Positions 43,408-53,421 are shown, counted from the first letter of the stretch. The stretch is 64,000 nucleotides of DNA from Pseudomonas sp. TH15 (GCF_016651105.1 NZ_JAEKEL010000002.1:248001-312000); one strand, 5' to 3'. The notes: a model not told the origin generated them from the sequence alone. Program-made: numbers and translations.

Positions 43408-43835
43408 CAGTGCGCCGGCGCTGCCTCTACGGTGGTCATGCGCAGATGGCTGAAACCGAGCTTGCCGGCGGCGTCCATGGCGGTGATGACAGACTGATGT
43501 TGAGTCTTGCCATCGGCGCTGATGGACAGCGGCATGTTGGTGTCGCCGTTTGATTCTTTCTGCATTGCGTCCATCAGGCTGGCCAGGTCGTTCTTGGGCA
43601 ACAACTGGTTGTTCACCGAGAACACGCCTTCGGCACTGATGGCGATGTCCAGCTGCTTGAGCTGCTGGTCTTCGGCCGGCGAGCCGCTGACGGCTTCCGG
43701 CAATTCGACGCGCAACTGGGTTTCACGGGTAAAGGTGGTGGTCACAACGAAAAACAGCAGCAGGACAAATACCACGTCGATCAGCGACACGAGATTGATG
43801 TCCACATTCTCCCGTTGCTTGCGGCGGAATTTCAC
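43407..43835 (-). CDS. exbD: ExbD/TolR-type proton-channel component
   Basis: 142 residues. One membrane helix near residues 12-33 contains the essential Asp in LVSLIDVVFVLLLFFVVTTTF, followed by a periplasmic domain. It couples the proton gradient to an outer-membrane or envelope function with ExbB. It overlaps exbB by four bases. No tonB gene is adjacent. Confidence 0.9.
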   Translation of the reverse strand: MKFRRKQRENVDINLVSLIDVVFVLLLFFVVTTTFTRETQLRVELPEAVSGSPAEDQQLKQLDIAISAEGVFSVNNQLLPKNDLASLMDAMQKESNGDTNMPLSISADGKTQHQSVITAMDAAGKLGFSHLRMTTVEAAPAH

Positions 43836-44467
43836 GCTTTGCCCTCAGCCAGATCCACGTCACGGTCGCCCTGCACCACTTCGACCAGCTTGATGGCTTC
43901 CTGCTCCATCCCCACCACCAGCTCATCGATGCGCCGTTGCAGGAACCGGTGGAAGAATACCGACGGGATACCGACGATCAGGCCCGAAGCCGTGGTGATC
44001 AAGGCTTTGGAAATACCGCCGGCCAGCACCGCGGCGTTGGTGGTCATGCCCGTGCCCATGAACGAACTGAAGATATCGATCATGCCCAGCACCGTCCCCA
44101 GCAACCCGAGCAACGGGGCCATGGCGGCGATGGTGCCCAGGGCGTTGATGTAACGCTCCAGTTCGTGGATGACCCGGGCGGCGGCCTCTTCAATGCACTC
44201 TTTCATGATCTCGCGACCATGCCTGGAGTTGGCCAGGCCCGCGGCCAGGATCTCGCCCAGCGGCGAGTTGGCGCGCAGTTCCTTGAGTTTCTCTTTATTG
44301 AGTTGCTTGTCTTTGATCCAGACCCAGACCTGCCCGAGCAAATGCTCCGGGGTCACACGGCTGGCACGCAGGGTCCACAGACGTTCGGCAACGATCGCCA
44401 TGGCCGCGATGGAACTCAGAATGATCGGCAGCATCATCCAGCCGCCGGATTTGACCAATTCCCACAC
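43832..44467 (-). CDS. exbB: ExbB/TolQ-type proton-channel component
   Basis: 211 residues with three membrane segments: WMMLPIILSSIAAMAIVAERLW at the N-terminus, and the MotA/TolQ/ExbB domain near residues 100-190 (GTIAAMAPLLGLLGTVLGMI; LITTASGLIVGIPSVFFHRFL). The GTG at 44467 follows GAGGGGAC; an earlier GTG at 44497 is possible, but a TAGAGT -10-like word nearby would put it before the transcript start. It is the first gene of the exbB - exbD - lpxK - trm112-like - kdsB - phosphatase - murB operon. Confidence 0.9.
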   Translation of the reverse strand: MWELVKSGGWMMLPIILSSIAAMAIVAERLWTLRASRVTPEHLLGQVWVWIKDKQLNKEKLKELRANSPLGEILAAGLANSRHGREIMKECIEEAAARVIHELERYINALGTIAAMAPLLGLLGTVLGMIDIFSSFMGTGMTTNAAVLAGGISKALITTASGLIVGIPSVFFHRFLQRRIDELVVGMEQEAIKLVEVVQGDRDVDLAEGKA

Positions 44468-44568
44468 AGTGACAGTCCCCTCGAAAAAGTGCGCCACTCT
44501 AACATACCGATCCGCGATCAGGACCCGCTGCCCCGACGACCGTGAAGGCGCATTCGCCCTTGCCCCGA

Positions 44569-46803
44569 TCAGCGGCCCACAGCCGGCGGCTCACGCCAGA
44601 AACGCCGTTGTTGACGCATCGTCTGCGGCGCCTTGAAGGCGCCCAATTGCAGACGAATGGCGCCCTGTTCGGCGCTGTCGTAAATGCGCAGGCCTTGTTT
44701 GCGATAGCGGGCGAGCACCGTCGGGTGCGGATGACCGAAGGAATTGCCGCGGCCACGGGAAATCAGTACGGACTCGGGTTGCAATGCTTTGAGCAACGCC
44801 GTGGAAGATGAACTGCGACTGCCATGATGCGGTGATTGCAACCATTGCGTTGGCACCGCCAAAGGACTGTCGAGCAGAGCGCGCTCGGCCGACGTATCGA
44901 TATCGCCGGTCAGCAACAGGCGCTCGCCGTTGGCCTCGATCTGCAATACGCAGGAGCGTTGATTGCTGTCTTGGGCATCCGACCATTGCCACAGTGTGAA
45001 ATTGACACCGTCCCACTGCCATTGCCGACCGCTTGCGCAGGGTTCGGCGTTCAACTCGTCCGCCAGGCCCAATGGGTCGCCGCTGATGACTTGAACGACG
45101 GGCAAACCGCGCGTCACCGCCAGTGCGCCACCCGCGTGATCGGCGTCCGCATGGCTGAGCAGCAGCAAATCCAGTTTTTCCACATTCAGTTTGCGCAAGG
45201 CCGGCAGCACCACGCGCTCACCCAGATCGAAATCGCCGAAACGCGGTCCGGCGTCGTACAGCACCGTGTGATGGCGGGTGCGGATGAGGATCGCCAGCCC
45301 CTGGCCGACATCCACTTGCCAGATGTCCGCCAGCCCGTCGGCCACTCGCTCCCGGGGCGGCAGGAACAGTATCAGCAACAACGGCCAACCCAGCGCACGC
45401 ATGGGTACGCCGCGCGGCAACAGTAACAACAGCACACCGAGACTGCCGAGCCACCAGACCCATCCAGCAATTGATGGCGCAATCCATGCCGGCCATTGCC
45501 GCGCAATCACTGCCAGAGCGCGAAACAGCCCATCGATCAGACCGCCAGCCAACCACAGCAACCCTTCTCCCACGTAGGGGACCGGCAGCAACAAGGTTCC
45601 CAGCAAGGCGGGTGGCAATACCACCAGACTGATCCACGGCACCGCCAGCAGATTGACCAGCGGCCCGCTGACACTGATGGGTAATCCCAGCACCAGCAAC
45701 AACGGCCCCAGACCAATCGCGATCAGCCACTGGGCGCGGGTCCAGGTTTGCCACCAACGCCATGGGCCGAGACGGCCACCGAAGGTGAAAATCAACACTG
45801 CCACCGCTGCAAAGGACAACCAGAAACCCGGTTGCAGACTCGCCAGCGGATCGAGCAGCAAAACGCCATTAAGCGCCAGCAACAATGGCCACCAAGCGCC
45901 GAGATGACGAAAGCGCAGCCGCCACAACAGCACCAGACCGATCATCACGCACGCCCGCCGCACCGGCACCTCGAATCCGGCCAGCAGCCCGTAACCGAGA
46001 GCGGCGGCAAACGCCAGGCCGCAAGCCCACGGCAACCAGGGCCAGCGAGCCGGCCACACGCCATAACGGGCCAGCCCGGCGATCAGCAAATAGACCAACC
46101 CCGCCAACAAACCGATGTGCTGACCGGAAATCACCAGCAAATGCACGGTGCCGGTGTCCTGCAATACTTGCCAGTCCTCGCGGCTCAACCCGCCACCATC
46201 CCCCAGCACCAGCGCCGTCAGTGCTCCCGCTCGACCTTGGGCATCGACACTGAGCAAACGCTGGCGGATGCCGTCGCGCCAGGCCCAGCGGGCAGGCGAC
46301 AGGCGCTGGCCATCCTTGACCGTGCCAGTGGCGCCGATGCCTTGGGCCAGCAGCCAGGCGTCGTAATCAAAGGCATGGGGATTGAGCAGCCCGGTTGGAC
46401 GCTTCAACTTCACCGCCAGACGCCAGCGCTCGCCGCTGTTGACCGGCGGCCCGCCGTACCAGGCCAGGCGCATCAGCGACGGAAGCGTCCCGTGGCGCGA
46501 GCGCGCGTCCGCCAGTTCGAATCGCACCACCGCTTCATTGTTCTGCGGCAACCCCGTGACCCGGCCTTCAACCCAGCGGGTTTCGCCGTCCAGGCTCGCC
46601 CGTAGCCGATCATCCAGCGCCGACTGCGCCTGCCCGCAGGCCCAACTGAAGCCGAAGAGGAAAAACGCCAGCGGATATGTGCGAAACGGCAGCAGCATCA
46701 AACCCGCGACCGGCAACAACAGCCATAACCAGACCGGCGGTAAAACCGGTAAAAAACGCAACGCCAATAACCCAAGGGCCAGCGCCACCATCCCTGTGCG
46801 CAT
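44569..46803 (-). CDS. comEC: ComEC/Rec2 DNA-uptake channel
   Basis: 744 residues. Several N-terminal membrane segments flank a soluble DUF4131-type domain. The competence domain follows (LLVISGQHIGLLAGLVYLL; EVPVRRACVMIGLVLLWR), and the C-terminus is a metallo-beta-lactamase domain with DVGQGLAIL and the metal motif SHADADHAGGA. It transports single-stranded DNA across the inner membrane in natural transformation. The ATG at 46803 (MRTGMVAL) is preferred to the frame start. Competence in this strain is not shown by sequence. Confidence 0.92.
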   Translation of the reverse strand: MRTGMVALALGLLALRFLPVLPPVWLWLLLPVAGLMLLPFRTYPLAFFLFGFSWACGQAQSALDDRLRASLDGETRWVEGRVTGLPQNNEAVVRFELADARSRHGTLPSLMRLAWYGGPPVNSGERWRLAVKLKRPTGLLNPHAFDYDAWLLAQGIGATGTVKDGQRLSPARWAWRDGIRQRLLSVDAQGRAGALTALVLGDGGGLSREDWQVLQDTGTVHLLVISGQHIGLLAGLVYLLIAGLARYGVWPARWPWLPWACGLAFAAALGYGLLAGFEVPVRRACVMIGLVLLWRLRFRHLGAWWPLLLALNGVLLLDPLASLQPGFWLSFAAVAVLIFTFGGRLGPWRWWQTWTRAQWLIAIGLGPLLLVLGLPISVSGPLVNLLAVPWISLVVLPPALLGTLLLPVPYVGEGLLWLAGGLIDGLFRALAVIARQWPAWIAPSIAGWVWWLGSLGVLLLLLPRGVPMRALGWPLLLILFLPPRERVADGLADIWQVDVGQGLAILIRTRHHTVLYDAGPRFGDFDLGERVVLPALRKLNVEKLDLLLLSHADADHAGGALAVTRGLPVVQVISGDPLGLADELNAEPCASGRQWQWDGVNFTLWQWSDAQDSNQRSCVLQIEANGERLLLTGDIDTSAERALLDSPLAVPTQWLQSPHHGSRSSSSTALLKALQPESVLISRGRGNSFGHPHPTVLARYRKQGLRIYDSAEQGAIRLQLGAFKAPQTMRQQRRFWREPPAVGR

Positions 46804-46939
46804 AAGCCCGTCCTTGAGAGTCCCCCTCCTAGGCATAGCCGGCTCGTTGCACGGGCGTCGTTATTAATTGTCACAAAGTCTGAATGGGCGGCTAATAGAA
46901 TCCAGACATACTTGCCGCCTGAACCGACCGAGAAGCCTT

Positions 46940-47455
46940 ATGCCCCGGCGCTTATTCAAACGTTACATGCCAGACCCGAGCAGCATCAGGGAACACAAAT
47001 CCTTACGCTTTCTCGGCACGTTGCTGCATGACCCGAACCTTTGGCACCTCAACCGCCATTCGGTGGCCCGGGCGATGGCTGTCGGTCTGTTCGCCGCATT
47101 CCTGCCGATTCCGCTGCAAATGCTCCTCGCCGCCTTCCTTGCGATCATGGTGCGCGGCAACATGCCGATTGCGGTGAGCCTGGTCTGGCTGACCAACCCG
47201 ATCACCATGCCGGCGGTGTTCTTCTGCACGTACCAGACCGGCGCCTGGCTGATGGACGTGCCGGCCCGTTCACTCCCGGACGAGCTGACCTGGGAGTGGA
47301 TCAGCGGCGAACTCTCGACGTTGTGGCAACCGTTTCTGCTTGGCTCAGTGGTGACCGGGCTAGTGCTGGGCGCCCTCGCCTATTGCCTGACGATGATGTA
47401 TTGGCGTTGGTGGGTCGGACGACAATGGAAGCGGCGCAAGCAACGCCGGATGTAA
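46940..47455 (+). CDS. DUF2062 membrane protein
   Basis: 171 residues starting MPRRLFKRYMPD. It matches the DUF2062 family (IREHKSLRFLGTLLHDPNLW; HSVARAMAVGLFAAFLPIP; WLTNPITMPAVF), with about three membrane segments and a basic C-terminus. The function is unknown. The start at 46940 follows AGAAG; the earlier frame is not family-like. It is divergent from comEC, as in P. aeruginosa. Confidence 0.88.
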   Translation: MPRRLFKRYMPDPSSIREHKSLRFLGTLLHDPNLWHLNRHSVARAMAVGLFAAFLPIPLQMLLAAFLAIMVRGNMPIAVSLVWLTNPITMPAVFFCTYQTGAWLMDVPARSLPDELTWEWISGELSTLWQPFLLGSVVTGLVLGALAYCLTMMYWRWWVGRQWKRRKQRRM

Positions 47456-47461
47456 GAATGC

Positions 47462-47492
47462 AAAACGGCCTCCGCTTGGGAGGCCGTTTTTA
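47462..47492. terminator. Bidirectional terminator
   Basis: AAAACGGCCTCC pairs with GGAGGCCGTTTTT. It lies seven bases after the DUF2062 gene and about 45 bases after the end of the ABC permease gene read the other way, and can serve both. Confidence 0.88.
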
Positions 47493-47536
47493 TGCGGTGT
47501 CTGAGCTGGCGCCTTCGCGGGCAACTCGGTCCCGAA

Positions 47537-48316
47537 TCAGGTACGCATCCCACGCCCACTCACCAGCAACCGCGCACAACCGACGTACAACACCAAGGTC
47601 GCGACCAGCATGAAGGTGATCGCCACGCTGATCTTGATGTCCGAAACGCCGAGGATGCCGTAACGGAACGCGTTGACCATGTGCAGCACCGGGTTGGCCA
47701 GGGACACGGTCTGCCAGAACGGCGGCAGCAAAGTGATCGAATAGAACACGCCGCCCAGGTACGTCAGCGGTGTCAGCACGAAGGTCGGGATGATCGAGAT
47801 GTCATCGAAGTTGCGTGCAAACACCGCGTTGATGAAGCCCAGCAGCGAGAAGATCGTTGCCGTCAGCACCACCACCAGAATGGTCACGCCCAGGTGATGA
47901 ACCTGCAAATCGGTGAAGAACAGCGACAGCAGGGTCACGATGACCCCGACCATCAACCCGCGCAGCACGCCGCCCAGGGTGTAGCCGATCAGAATCGTAT
48001 GCGGCGACACCGGCGAGACCATCAATTCTTCGATGGAGCGCTGGAACTTGCTGCCGAAGAAGCTCGACACCACGTTGCCGTAGGAGTTAGTGATCACCGA
48101 CATCATGATCAGCCCCGGCACGATGTACTCCATGTAGGTGAAACCACCCATGCCACCAATCTGCTTGCCGATCAGGTTGCCGAAGATCACGAAGTACAAA
48201 ACCATGGTGATGGCCGGCGGCAGCAAGGTCTGCGGCCAGATCCGGGTAAAGCGCCGGACCTCACGGTAAACGATGGTATTGAGGGCAACGAGGTTGGGTT
48301 GCAGCTCGGAACTCAT
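47537..48316 (-). CDS. ABC-2 type exporter permease (YadH-like)
   Basis: 259 residues with about six membrane segments of the ABC-2 family, including the conserved EYIVPGLIMMSVITNSYGNVVSSFFGSKFQ and a C-terminal PFWQTVSLANPVLHMVNAFR. It overlaps the ATPase gene by four bases, so the two make one exporter. The substrate is unknown; YadGH and related systems handle lipids or drugs. Confidence 0.88.
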   Translation of the reverse strand: MSSELQPNLVALNTIVYREVRRFTRIWPQTLLPPAITMVLYFVIFGNLIGKQIGGMGGFTYMEYIVPGLIMMSVITNSYGNVVSSFFGSKFQRSIEELMVSPVSPHTILIGYTLGGVLRGLMVGVIVTLLSLFFTDLQVHHLGVTILVVVLTATIFSLLGFINAVFARNFDDISIIPTFVLTPLTYLGGVFYSITLLPPFWQTVSLANPVLHMVNAFRYGILGVSDIKISVAITFMLVATLVLYVGCARLLVSGRGMRT

Positions 48317-49245
48317 ACCGCCACCTTCGACAGATTTTTCTCCACCAGGGACACGAACAACTCCTCGAGGCGATTGGTTTTGTTACGCAGGCTCAGCACT
48401 TCGATGTTCTGCTGCGCCAATTGAGTGAACAACGCGGTGATGCCCATGGCCTTGTCCACCTGGACTTCCAGGGTGTGAGCATCGAGCAGTTTGGTCGGGT
48501 AACCGAGCAACTGTGGGACCACGGCCAGTGTGTTCTTGGTGTCGAGCAGGAAGGTTTCCACATGCAGTTGGCTGAGCAACTGCTTCATGCTGGTGTTTTC
48601 GACAATGGTGCCGTGGTCGATGATGCCGATGTTGCGGCACAACTGCTCAGCCTCTTCCAGATAGTGCGTGGTGAGGATGATGGTGATGCCTTTCTGGTTC
48701 AGCTCGGTGAGGAAGGCCCACATCGAACGACGCAGTTCAATGTCCACCCCCGCCGTCGGTTCGTCGAGGATCAGCAGGCGCGGTTCGTGAACCAGGGCGC
48801 GGGCGATCATCAGTCGACGCTTCATGCCGCCGGACAGCGAACGCGACGGCACATCGCGTTTGTCCCACAGGCCCAGTTGCGTCAGGTATTGCTCGGCGCG
48901 TTCCTTGGCGATTTTCGGCGGGATGCCGTAGTAACCGGCCTGGGTCACGACGATGTCGAAGGTCTTTTCGAACTGGTTGAAGTTGAATTCCTGAGGCACC
49001 ACGCCGATGGAGCGCTTGAGCTGCGCAGGACTCTTGTCCAGGTCGTGACCGAAGATATTCACCGTGCCGCTGGTCTTGTTCACCAGGGTCGAAAGGATGC
49101 CGATGGTCGTGGATTTGCCGGCGCCGTTAGGGCCGAGCAAGGCAAAAAAGTCACCTTCGGCGACATCCAGATCGATACCACTCAAGGCCTGGAAACCGTT
49201 GCCGTAGGTTTTGGTTAGCTGCCGGATGGACAGAGCGGAACTCAT
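48313..49245 (-). CDS. ABC exporter ATP-binding protein (YadG-like)
   Basis: 310 residues. Walker A is LLGPNGAGKSTTIG (about residues 37-50), the signature is SLSGGMKRRLMIARAL and Walker B is LLILDEPTAGVD, with TTHYLEEAEQL as the His switch. The C-terminal 80 residues are the usual accessory domain of DrrA/YadG-type ATPases. It is followed at once by its permease. Confidence 0.92.
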   Translation of the reverse strand: MSSALSIRQLTKTYGNGFQALSGIDLDVAEGDFFALLGPNGAGKSTTIGILSTLVNKTSGTVNIFGHDLDKSPAQLKRSIGVVPQEFNFNQFEKTFDIVVTQAGYYGIPPKIAKERAEQYLTQLGLWDKRDVPSRSLSGGMKRRLMIARALVHEPRLLILDEPTAGVDIELRRSMWAFLTELNQKGITIILTTHYLEEAEQLCRNIGIIDHGTIVENTSMKQLLSQLHVETFLLDTKNTLAVVPQLLGYPTKLLDAHTLEVQVDKAMGITALFTQLAQQNIEVLSLRNKTNRLEELFVSLVEKNLSKVAV

Positions 49246-49377
49246 ATCGGGATACGCACCAAGAAGGGAAGAAAGGAATAAATAAGGGCGGGCGGCGACT
49301 TATACAACCACGGCGCACGAACGCAATGGTGCTTGTCGCCGCCACACAAGTACAGTCAAGTGTGTCGATAGTGAGTA

Positions 49378-50001
49378 TTAAGTCAACGCGGTCATGACGG
49401 CTTTCTGATACGCCGGGCGCTGTTTCAGTCGCGCATACCAGGCCTCTAGATGAGGCTGCGGAGCGCGCTCGATCGGCATCTCGAACCAGGCATAAATGAA
49501 ACTACCCAAGGGAATGTCGCCCATGCCGATCTCGTCGCCGGACAGGTACGGTTTGTCTGACAACGCCTGATCGGCCATCGACAGCAAGCCTTCGCATTCC
49601 TTGACCGCCGCGTTGATGGCCGACCAGTCCTGCTGATCTTTCGGGGTGCGCAACACGCCCCAGAACACAGTACGGAACGGGCCGGCAAAGCTTGAAGTGG
49701 TCCAGTCCATCCATTTGTCGGCGGTGGCGCGGGCCTGCAGATTTTCCGGATACCAAGCGGTGTTACCAGCATGACGAGCCAGCAGATAACGCACGATGGC
49801 GTTGGATTCCCACAGTACGAAACCGTCGTCCTGGATCACCGGCACGCGGCCATTGGGATTCATCGCGCGGTACTCAGGCGTATCCACCACACCGAAAGCG
49901 CCGCCGGCATCGATGGCTTCATAAGCCAGGCCCAGTTCCTCGGCGGCCCATAGCGGCTTTCTGACATTCGACGAATTTTTCCGACCCCAGATCTTCAGCA
50001 T
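49378..50001 (-). CDS. Glutathione S-transferase family protein
   Basis: 207 residues. A thioredoxin-like N-terminal domain (MLKIWGRKNSSNVRKPLWAAEELGL) contains the glutathione-binding VPVIQDDGFVLWESNAIVRYL with its Glu-Ser pair, and an all-helical C-terminal domain follows. The catalytic residue would be a Ser or Asn near position 10 rather than Tyr. Detoxification or a maleylacetoacetate-like role are possible. The gene stands alone. Confidence 0.88.
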   Translation of the reverse strand: MLKIWGRKNSSNVRKPLWAAEELGLAYEAIDAGGAFGVVDTPEYRAMNPNGRVPVIQDDGFVLWESNAIVRYLLARHAGNTAWYPENLQARATADKWMDWTTSSFAGPFRTVFWGVLRTPKDQQDWSAINAAVKECEGLLSMADQALSDKPYLSGDEIGMGDIPLGSFIYAWFEMPIERAPQPHLEAWYARLKQRPAYQKAVMTALT

Positions 50002-50044
50002 GACCGCCTCTTTATGGATGAATGCGCAGGCAGCATACGCCGGA

Positions 50045-50704
50045 TCAGGCGCGACTCAAATCGCTCTGCATATCGCCCAACAGCGATGGCAGTTGCTCGC
50101 CGAACAGGTGCGGATAGCACTTTTGCAAATGCTCGAAAAAGAACGCTTCGGGCACGTCGGAGAACTGGCCATGGTCCACCACGTACTCCATCAGCTTCGC
50201 GCCATCGCGGTTGAACGGATGGAAAACGCTGTCGTTGATCCCGTCAAATTCCAGCGGCGCGACATTGAACACTTCGCACAAGCCTTGATTGAACGCGGGC
50301 GTGGCTTTGACCCAGCGCTCGTTCAAGTACAGCTCGGTGTAGCCGTGCATGGCGAACACATCGCTCTTGAGCAGTTCGAGCAGGCGCGGGGTCGACAGGT
50401 GATTACGCACGTCCGCCAGACCGATCCTTGCCGGGATGCCGCAATGCCGGGCGCATCCGGCCAGCAGCGTAGCCTTGGGCACGCAATAACTTTCGCCCGT
50501 CGCCAACGCGTAGCTGCCGCGCAAGGTGTCTGGGTCGCGGCTGAAGGTGTAGGGGTTGTAGCGCACCGCCTCGCGCACGACGTAATAGAGATTGATCGCT
50601 TGCTCGCGAGGATCACGACTGACGCCACGATGTTTTTCCGCGAACTCCACCACCGAAGGGTGGTCACTATCGATGAAGCGGCCGGGACTCAGGTACTCGT
50701 GCAT
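50045..50704 (-). CDS. Transglutaminase-like (cysteine protease fold) protein
   Basis: 219 residues starting MHEYLSPGRFIDSD, with AGGAGATC before the ATG at 50704. The transglutaminase-like core shows the nucleophile Cys in SYCVPKATLLAGCARHCGIPARIG and the His in MHGYTELYLNERWVKATPAFN. In classical members the third residue is the Asp of VDPT; here it reads ATPA, so the triad looks incomplete or uses another residue. Related proteins are proteases or peptidases of unknown target. It is divergent from fadE across about 250 bases with no other gene. Confidence 0.82.
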   Translation of the reverse strand: MHEYLSPGRFIDSDHPSVVEFAEKHRGVSRDPREQAINLYYVVREAVRYNPYTFSRDPDTLRGSYALATGESYCVPKATLLAGCARHCGIPARIGLADVRNHLSTPRLLELLKSDVFAMHGYTELYLNERWVKATPAFNQGLCEVFNVAPLEFDGINDSVFHPFNRDGAKLMEYVVDHGQFSDVPEAFFFEHLQKCYPHLFGEQLPSLLGDMQSDLSRA

Positions 50705-50952
50705 GAGGATGATCTCCTGGGGGAATCTCGAGTCTATCGACACCTTCAGCACAGAGATAACGACGATTCGGCCAAACATGGGCGCTTTGCCGCTTGCTCC
50801 ACGAACGATTTCCCACGCCTGTTGCCCACAGGTCTTACAAAACCCATCTAAGGTTTCCCACGATTTCAATCACCTTGCTCTGACCACCTGTTTTGCGGAT
50901 GCCGTCTAAGCTCTGAAGGTTGGTTTTGCCTTGGCTTCACGGAGGATTAAAT

Positions 50953-53400
50953 ATGCTGTTGTTGTGGATACTGGTTCTGATCGTCGGAATTGCCTATTTG
51001 GCCCACCGCCGCATCGCCCCGTTACCTGCTTTGGGTATCGTGGCTGTCTATGTGGTGGCGATGGGGATTTTCAGTCACGCATCCGGGTGGCTGTTGCTGG
51101 TGTTCTGGGTCGTACTGGCTGCGGTCGCGGCGCCACTGTTGCTACCTGACCTGCGCCGCAAATTCTTCAGCGCGCCGCTGTTCAGCTGGTTCCAGAAAAC
51201 CCTGCCGCCGATGTCGCAAACCGAACGCGATGCGATCGATGCCGGCACGGTCTGGTGGGACGGCGAACTGTTCAGCGGCCGTCCTGACTGGAACAAGCTG
51301 CTGTCCTATCCAAAAGCGCAACTGAGCGAAGAGGAACAGGCCTTCATCGACGGCCCGACCGAAGAACTCTGCGCAATGGTCACCGACTGGCAGATTGGCC
51401 AGCACATGGACCTGCCAGCCGAAGCCTGGACCCACATCAAGGAACACGGCTTCTTCGCGCTGATCATCCCCAAGGAATTCGGTGGCAAAGGCTTCTCCGC
51501 CTACGCCCACTCCCAGGTGGCGATGAAACTCGCGACCCGCAGCGGCGACCTCGCGTCCACTGTGATGGTCCCCAACTCCCTTGGCCCGGCCGAACTGTTG
51601 CTGCATTACGGCACCGACGAACAACGCAACCATTACCTGCCACGGTTGGCCCGCGGCGATGACATTCCGTGCTTCGCCTTGACCGGGCCTCTAGCCGGTT
51701 CCGATGCTGGCGCGATGCCCGACACCGGGGTGATCTGCAAGGGCGAATGGGAAGGCCAGGAAACCCTTGGCCTGCGCCTGAACTGGGAAAAGCGCTACAT
51801 CACGCTGGGCCCGGTGGCCACCCTGCTCGGCCTGGCCTTCAAGGCCTACGACCCGGATCATTTACTGGGCGAGAAAGAAGATTTGGGCATCAGCCTTGCG
51901 CTGATCCCGACCGACACCGCCGGGGTTGAAATCGGTCGCCGTCACCTGCCGCTCGGCGCCGCGTTCATGAACGGCCCGAACTCTGGCAAGGACGTGTTCA
52001 TTCCACTGGACTTCCTCATTGGCGGCCAGGAAATGCTCGGCAAAGGCTGGATGATGCTGATGAACTGCCTGTCGGTGGGGCGTTCGATTTCCCTGCCGGC
52101 GGTCGGTACTGGCGCGGCGAAGTTCACCAGTCTGGTCACCGGCCAGTACGCTCAGGTCCGCGAGCAGTTCAACGTACCGCTGTCGGCGTTCGAAGGGATT
52201 CAGGAAGCCATGGCCCGCATCGGCGGCAACGCCTGGATGATGGACGCCGCCCGGATGCTGACCGCGAATGCAGTGGATCTTGGCGAAAAACCGTCGGTAC
52301 TGTCGGCGATTCTCAAGTACCACCTGACCGAACGCGGTCGCGAGTGCATCAGCCACGCCATGGATGTGCATGGCGGCAAGGCGATCATCATGGGGCCGAA
52401 CAACTATCTGGGCCGCAGCTGGAATGGCGCGCCAATCTTCATCACCGTGGAAGGCGCGAACATTCTCTCGCGCAACCTGATGATCTTCGGCCAGGGCGCG
52501 ATTCGCTGCCATCCGTTTGTACTCAAGGAAATGGCGCTGGCCGGTCGTGAAGACAAGGACCAGGCACTCACCGAGTTCGATGGCCTGCTGCTCAAGCACA
52601 TCGGTTTCGCGGTGAGTAACGCCGCCAGCACACTAGTGCTGAACCTTGGTTTTGGTCACTTCGAACATTCACCGGGTAACACACTCAGCCAGGGTTACTT
52701 CCGCGCGCTGAACCGTCAGGCTGCCGCGTTCGCCATGCTCGCCGACCTCAGCATGATGCTGCTGGGCGGTGAATTGAAACGTCGCGAACGCCTATCGGCC
52801 CGTTTGGGGGATGTGCTCAGCAACATGTACCTGGCCTCGGCCGCGCTCAAGCGTTATCACGACCTCGATTCGCCGGAGCACATGGCACCGTTGTTTAACT
52901 GGGCGATGGAAGAAAGCCTCGGGCAGTCGGAACGGGCATTGGATGAACTGCTGACTAACTTCCCGAATAAGGTGCTGGGTTGCCTGCTACGGGTGATCGT
53001 GTTCCCGTTCGGTCGTCGTCACAAAGGCCCGTCGGACAAACTCGGCGCCGAAGTGGCTGCAGTGATTGGTCGGGCCAAGGGCGATCCGACCCTCGAAGAA
53101 TTGCTCGGCGGTTGCTACCGTCCGCAATCGGCCGAGGATGCCGTTGGTGCTCTGCAACACGCCTGCAACCTGCTGAATGCAGCGCAACCGTTGCAGAAAA
53201 AGCTGCATGTGGCGCTAAAAAGTGGCCAAGTCAAACCGGCGGCCGGGGAGCACGCCATCGATGCCGCGCTGGAAGCCGGGGTGTTGCAGCCGGGTGAAGC
53301 GCAGACCCTGCGTGACGCCGAAGTGGCGCGGCGCAAGGTGATCGACGTCGATGATTTCGACAAAGAGGAGTTGGCGCTGGCCGAAGGAAAGGTCCGCTGA
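50953..53400 (+). CDS. fadE: Acyl-CoA dehydrogenase FadE
   Basis: 815 residues, the long FadE form. Two N-terminal membrane segments (MLLLWILVLIVGIAYLA, then about residues 35-70) anchor the FAD-dependent domain, which has FALIIPKEFGGKGFSAYAHS and CFALTGPLAGSDAGAMPDTGV. The C-terminal 250 residues are the extra bacterial domain. It carries out the first oxidation of fatty-acid beta-oxidation. GGAGG lies before the ATG at 50953. The PA2817-like gene follows after a terminator. Confidence 0.92.
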   Translation: MLLLWILVLIVGIAYLAHRRIAPLPALGIVAVYVVAMGIFSHASGWLLLVFWVVLAAVAAPLLLPDLRRKFFSAPLFSWFQKTLPPMSQTERDAIDAGTVWWDGELFSGRPDWNKLLSYPKAQLSEEEQAFIDGPTEELCAMVTDWQIGQHMDLPAEAWTHIKEHGFFALIIPKEFGGKGFSAYAHSQVAMKLATRSGDLASTVMVPNSLGPAELLLHYGTDEQRNHYLPRLARGDDIPCFALTGPLAGSDAGAMPDTGVICKGEWEGQETLGLRLNWEKRYITLGPVATLLGLAFKAYDPDHLLGEKEDLGISLALIPTDTAGVEIGRRHLPLGAAFMNGPNSGKDVFIPLDFLIGGQEMLGKGWMMLMNCLSVGRSISLPAVGTGAAKFTSLVTGQYAQVREQFNVPLSAFEGIQEAMARIGGNAWMMDAARMLTANAVDLGEKPSVLSAILKYHLTERGRECISHAMDVHGGKAIIMGPNNYLGRSWNGAPIFITVEGANILSRNLMIFGQGAIRCHPFVLKEMALAGREDKDQALTEFDGLLLKHIGFAVSNAASTLVLNLGFGHFEHSPGNTLSQGYFRALNRQAAAFAMLADLSMMLLGGELKRRERLSARLGDVLSNMYLASAALKRYHDLDSPEHMAPLFNWAMEESLGQSERALDELLTNFPNKVLGCLLRVIVFPFGRRHKGPSDKLGAEVAAVIGRAKGDPTLEELLGGCYRPQSAEDAVGALQHACNLLNAAQPLQKKLHVALKSGQVKPAAGEHAIDAALEAGVLQPGEAQTLRDAEVARRKVIDVDDFDKEELALAEGKVR

Positions 53401-53421
53401 TCCAGCCATCGATGTAAAAAT

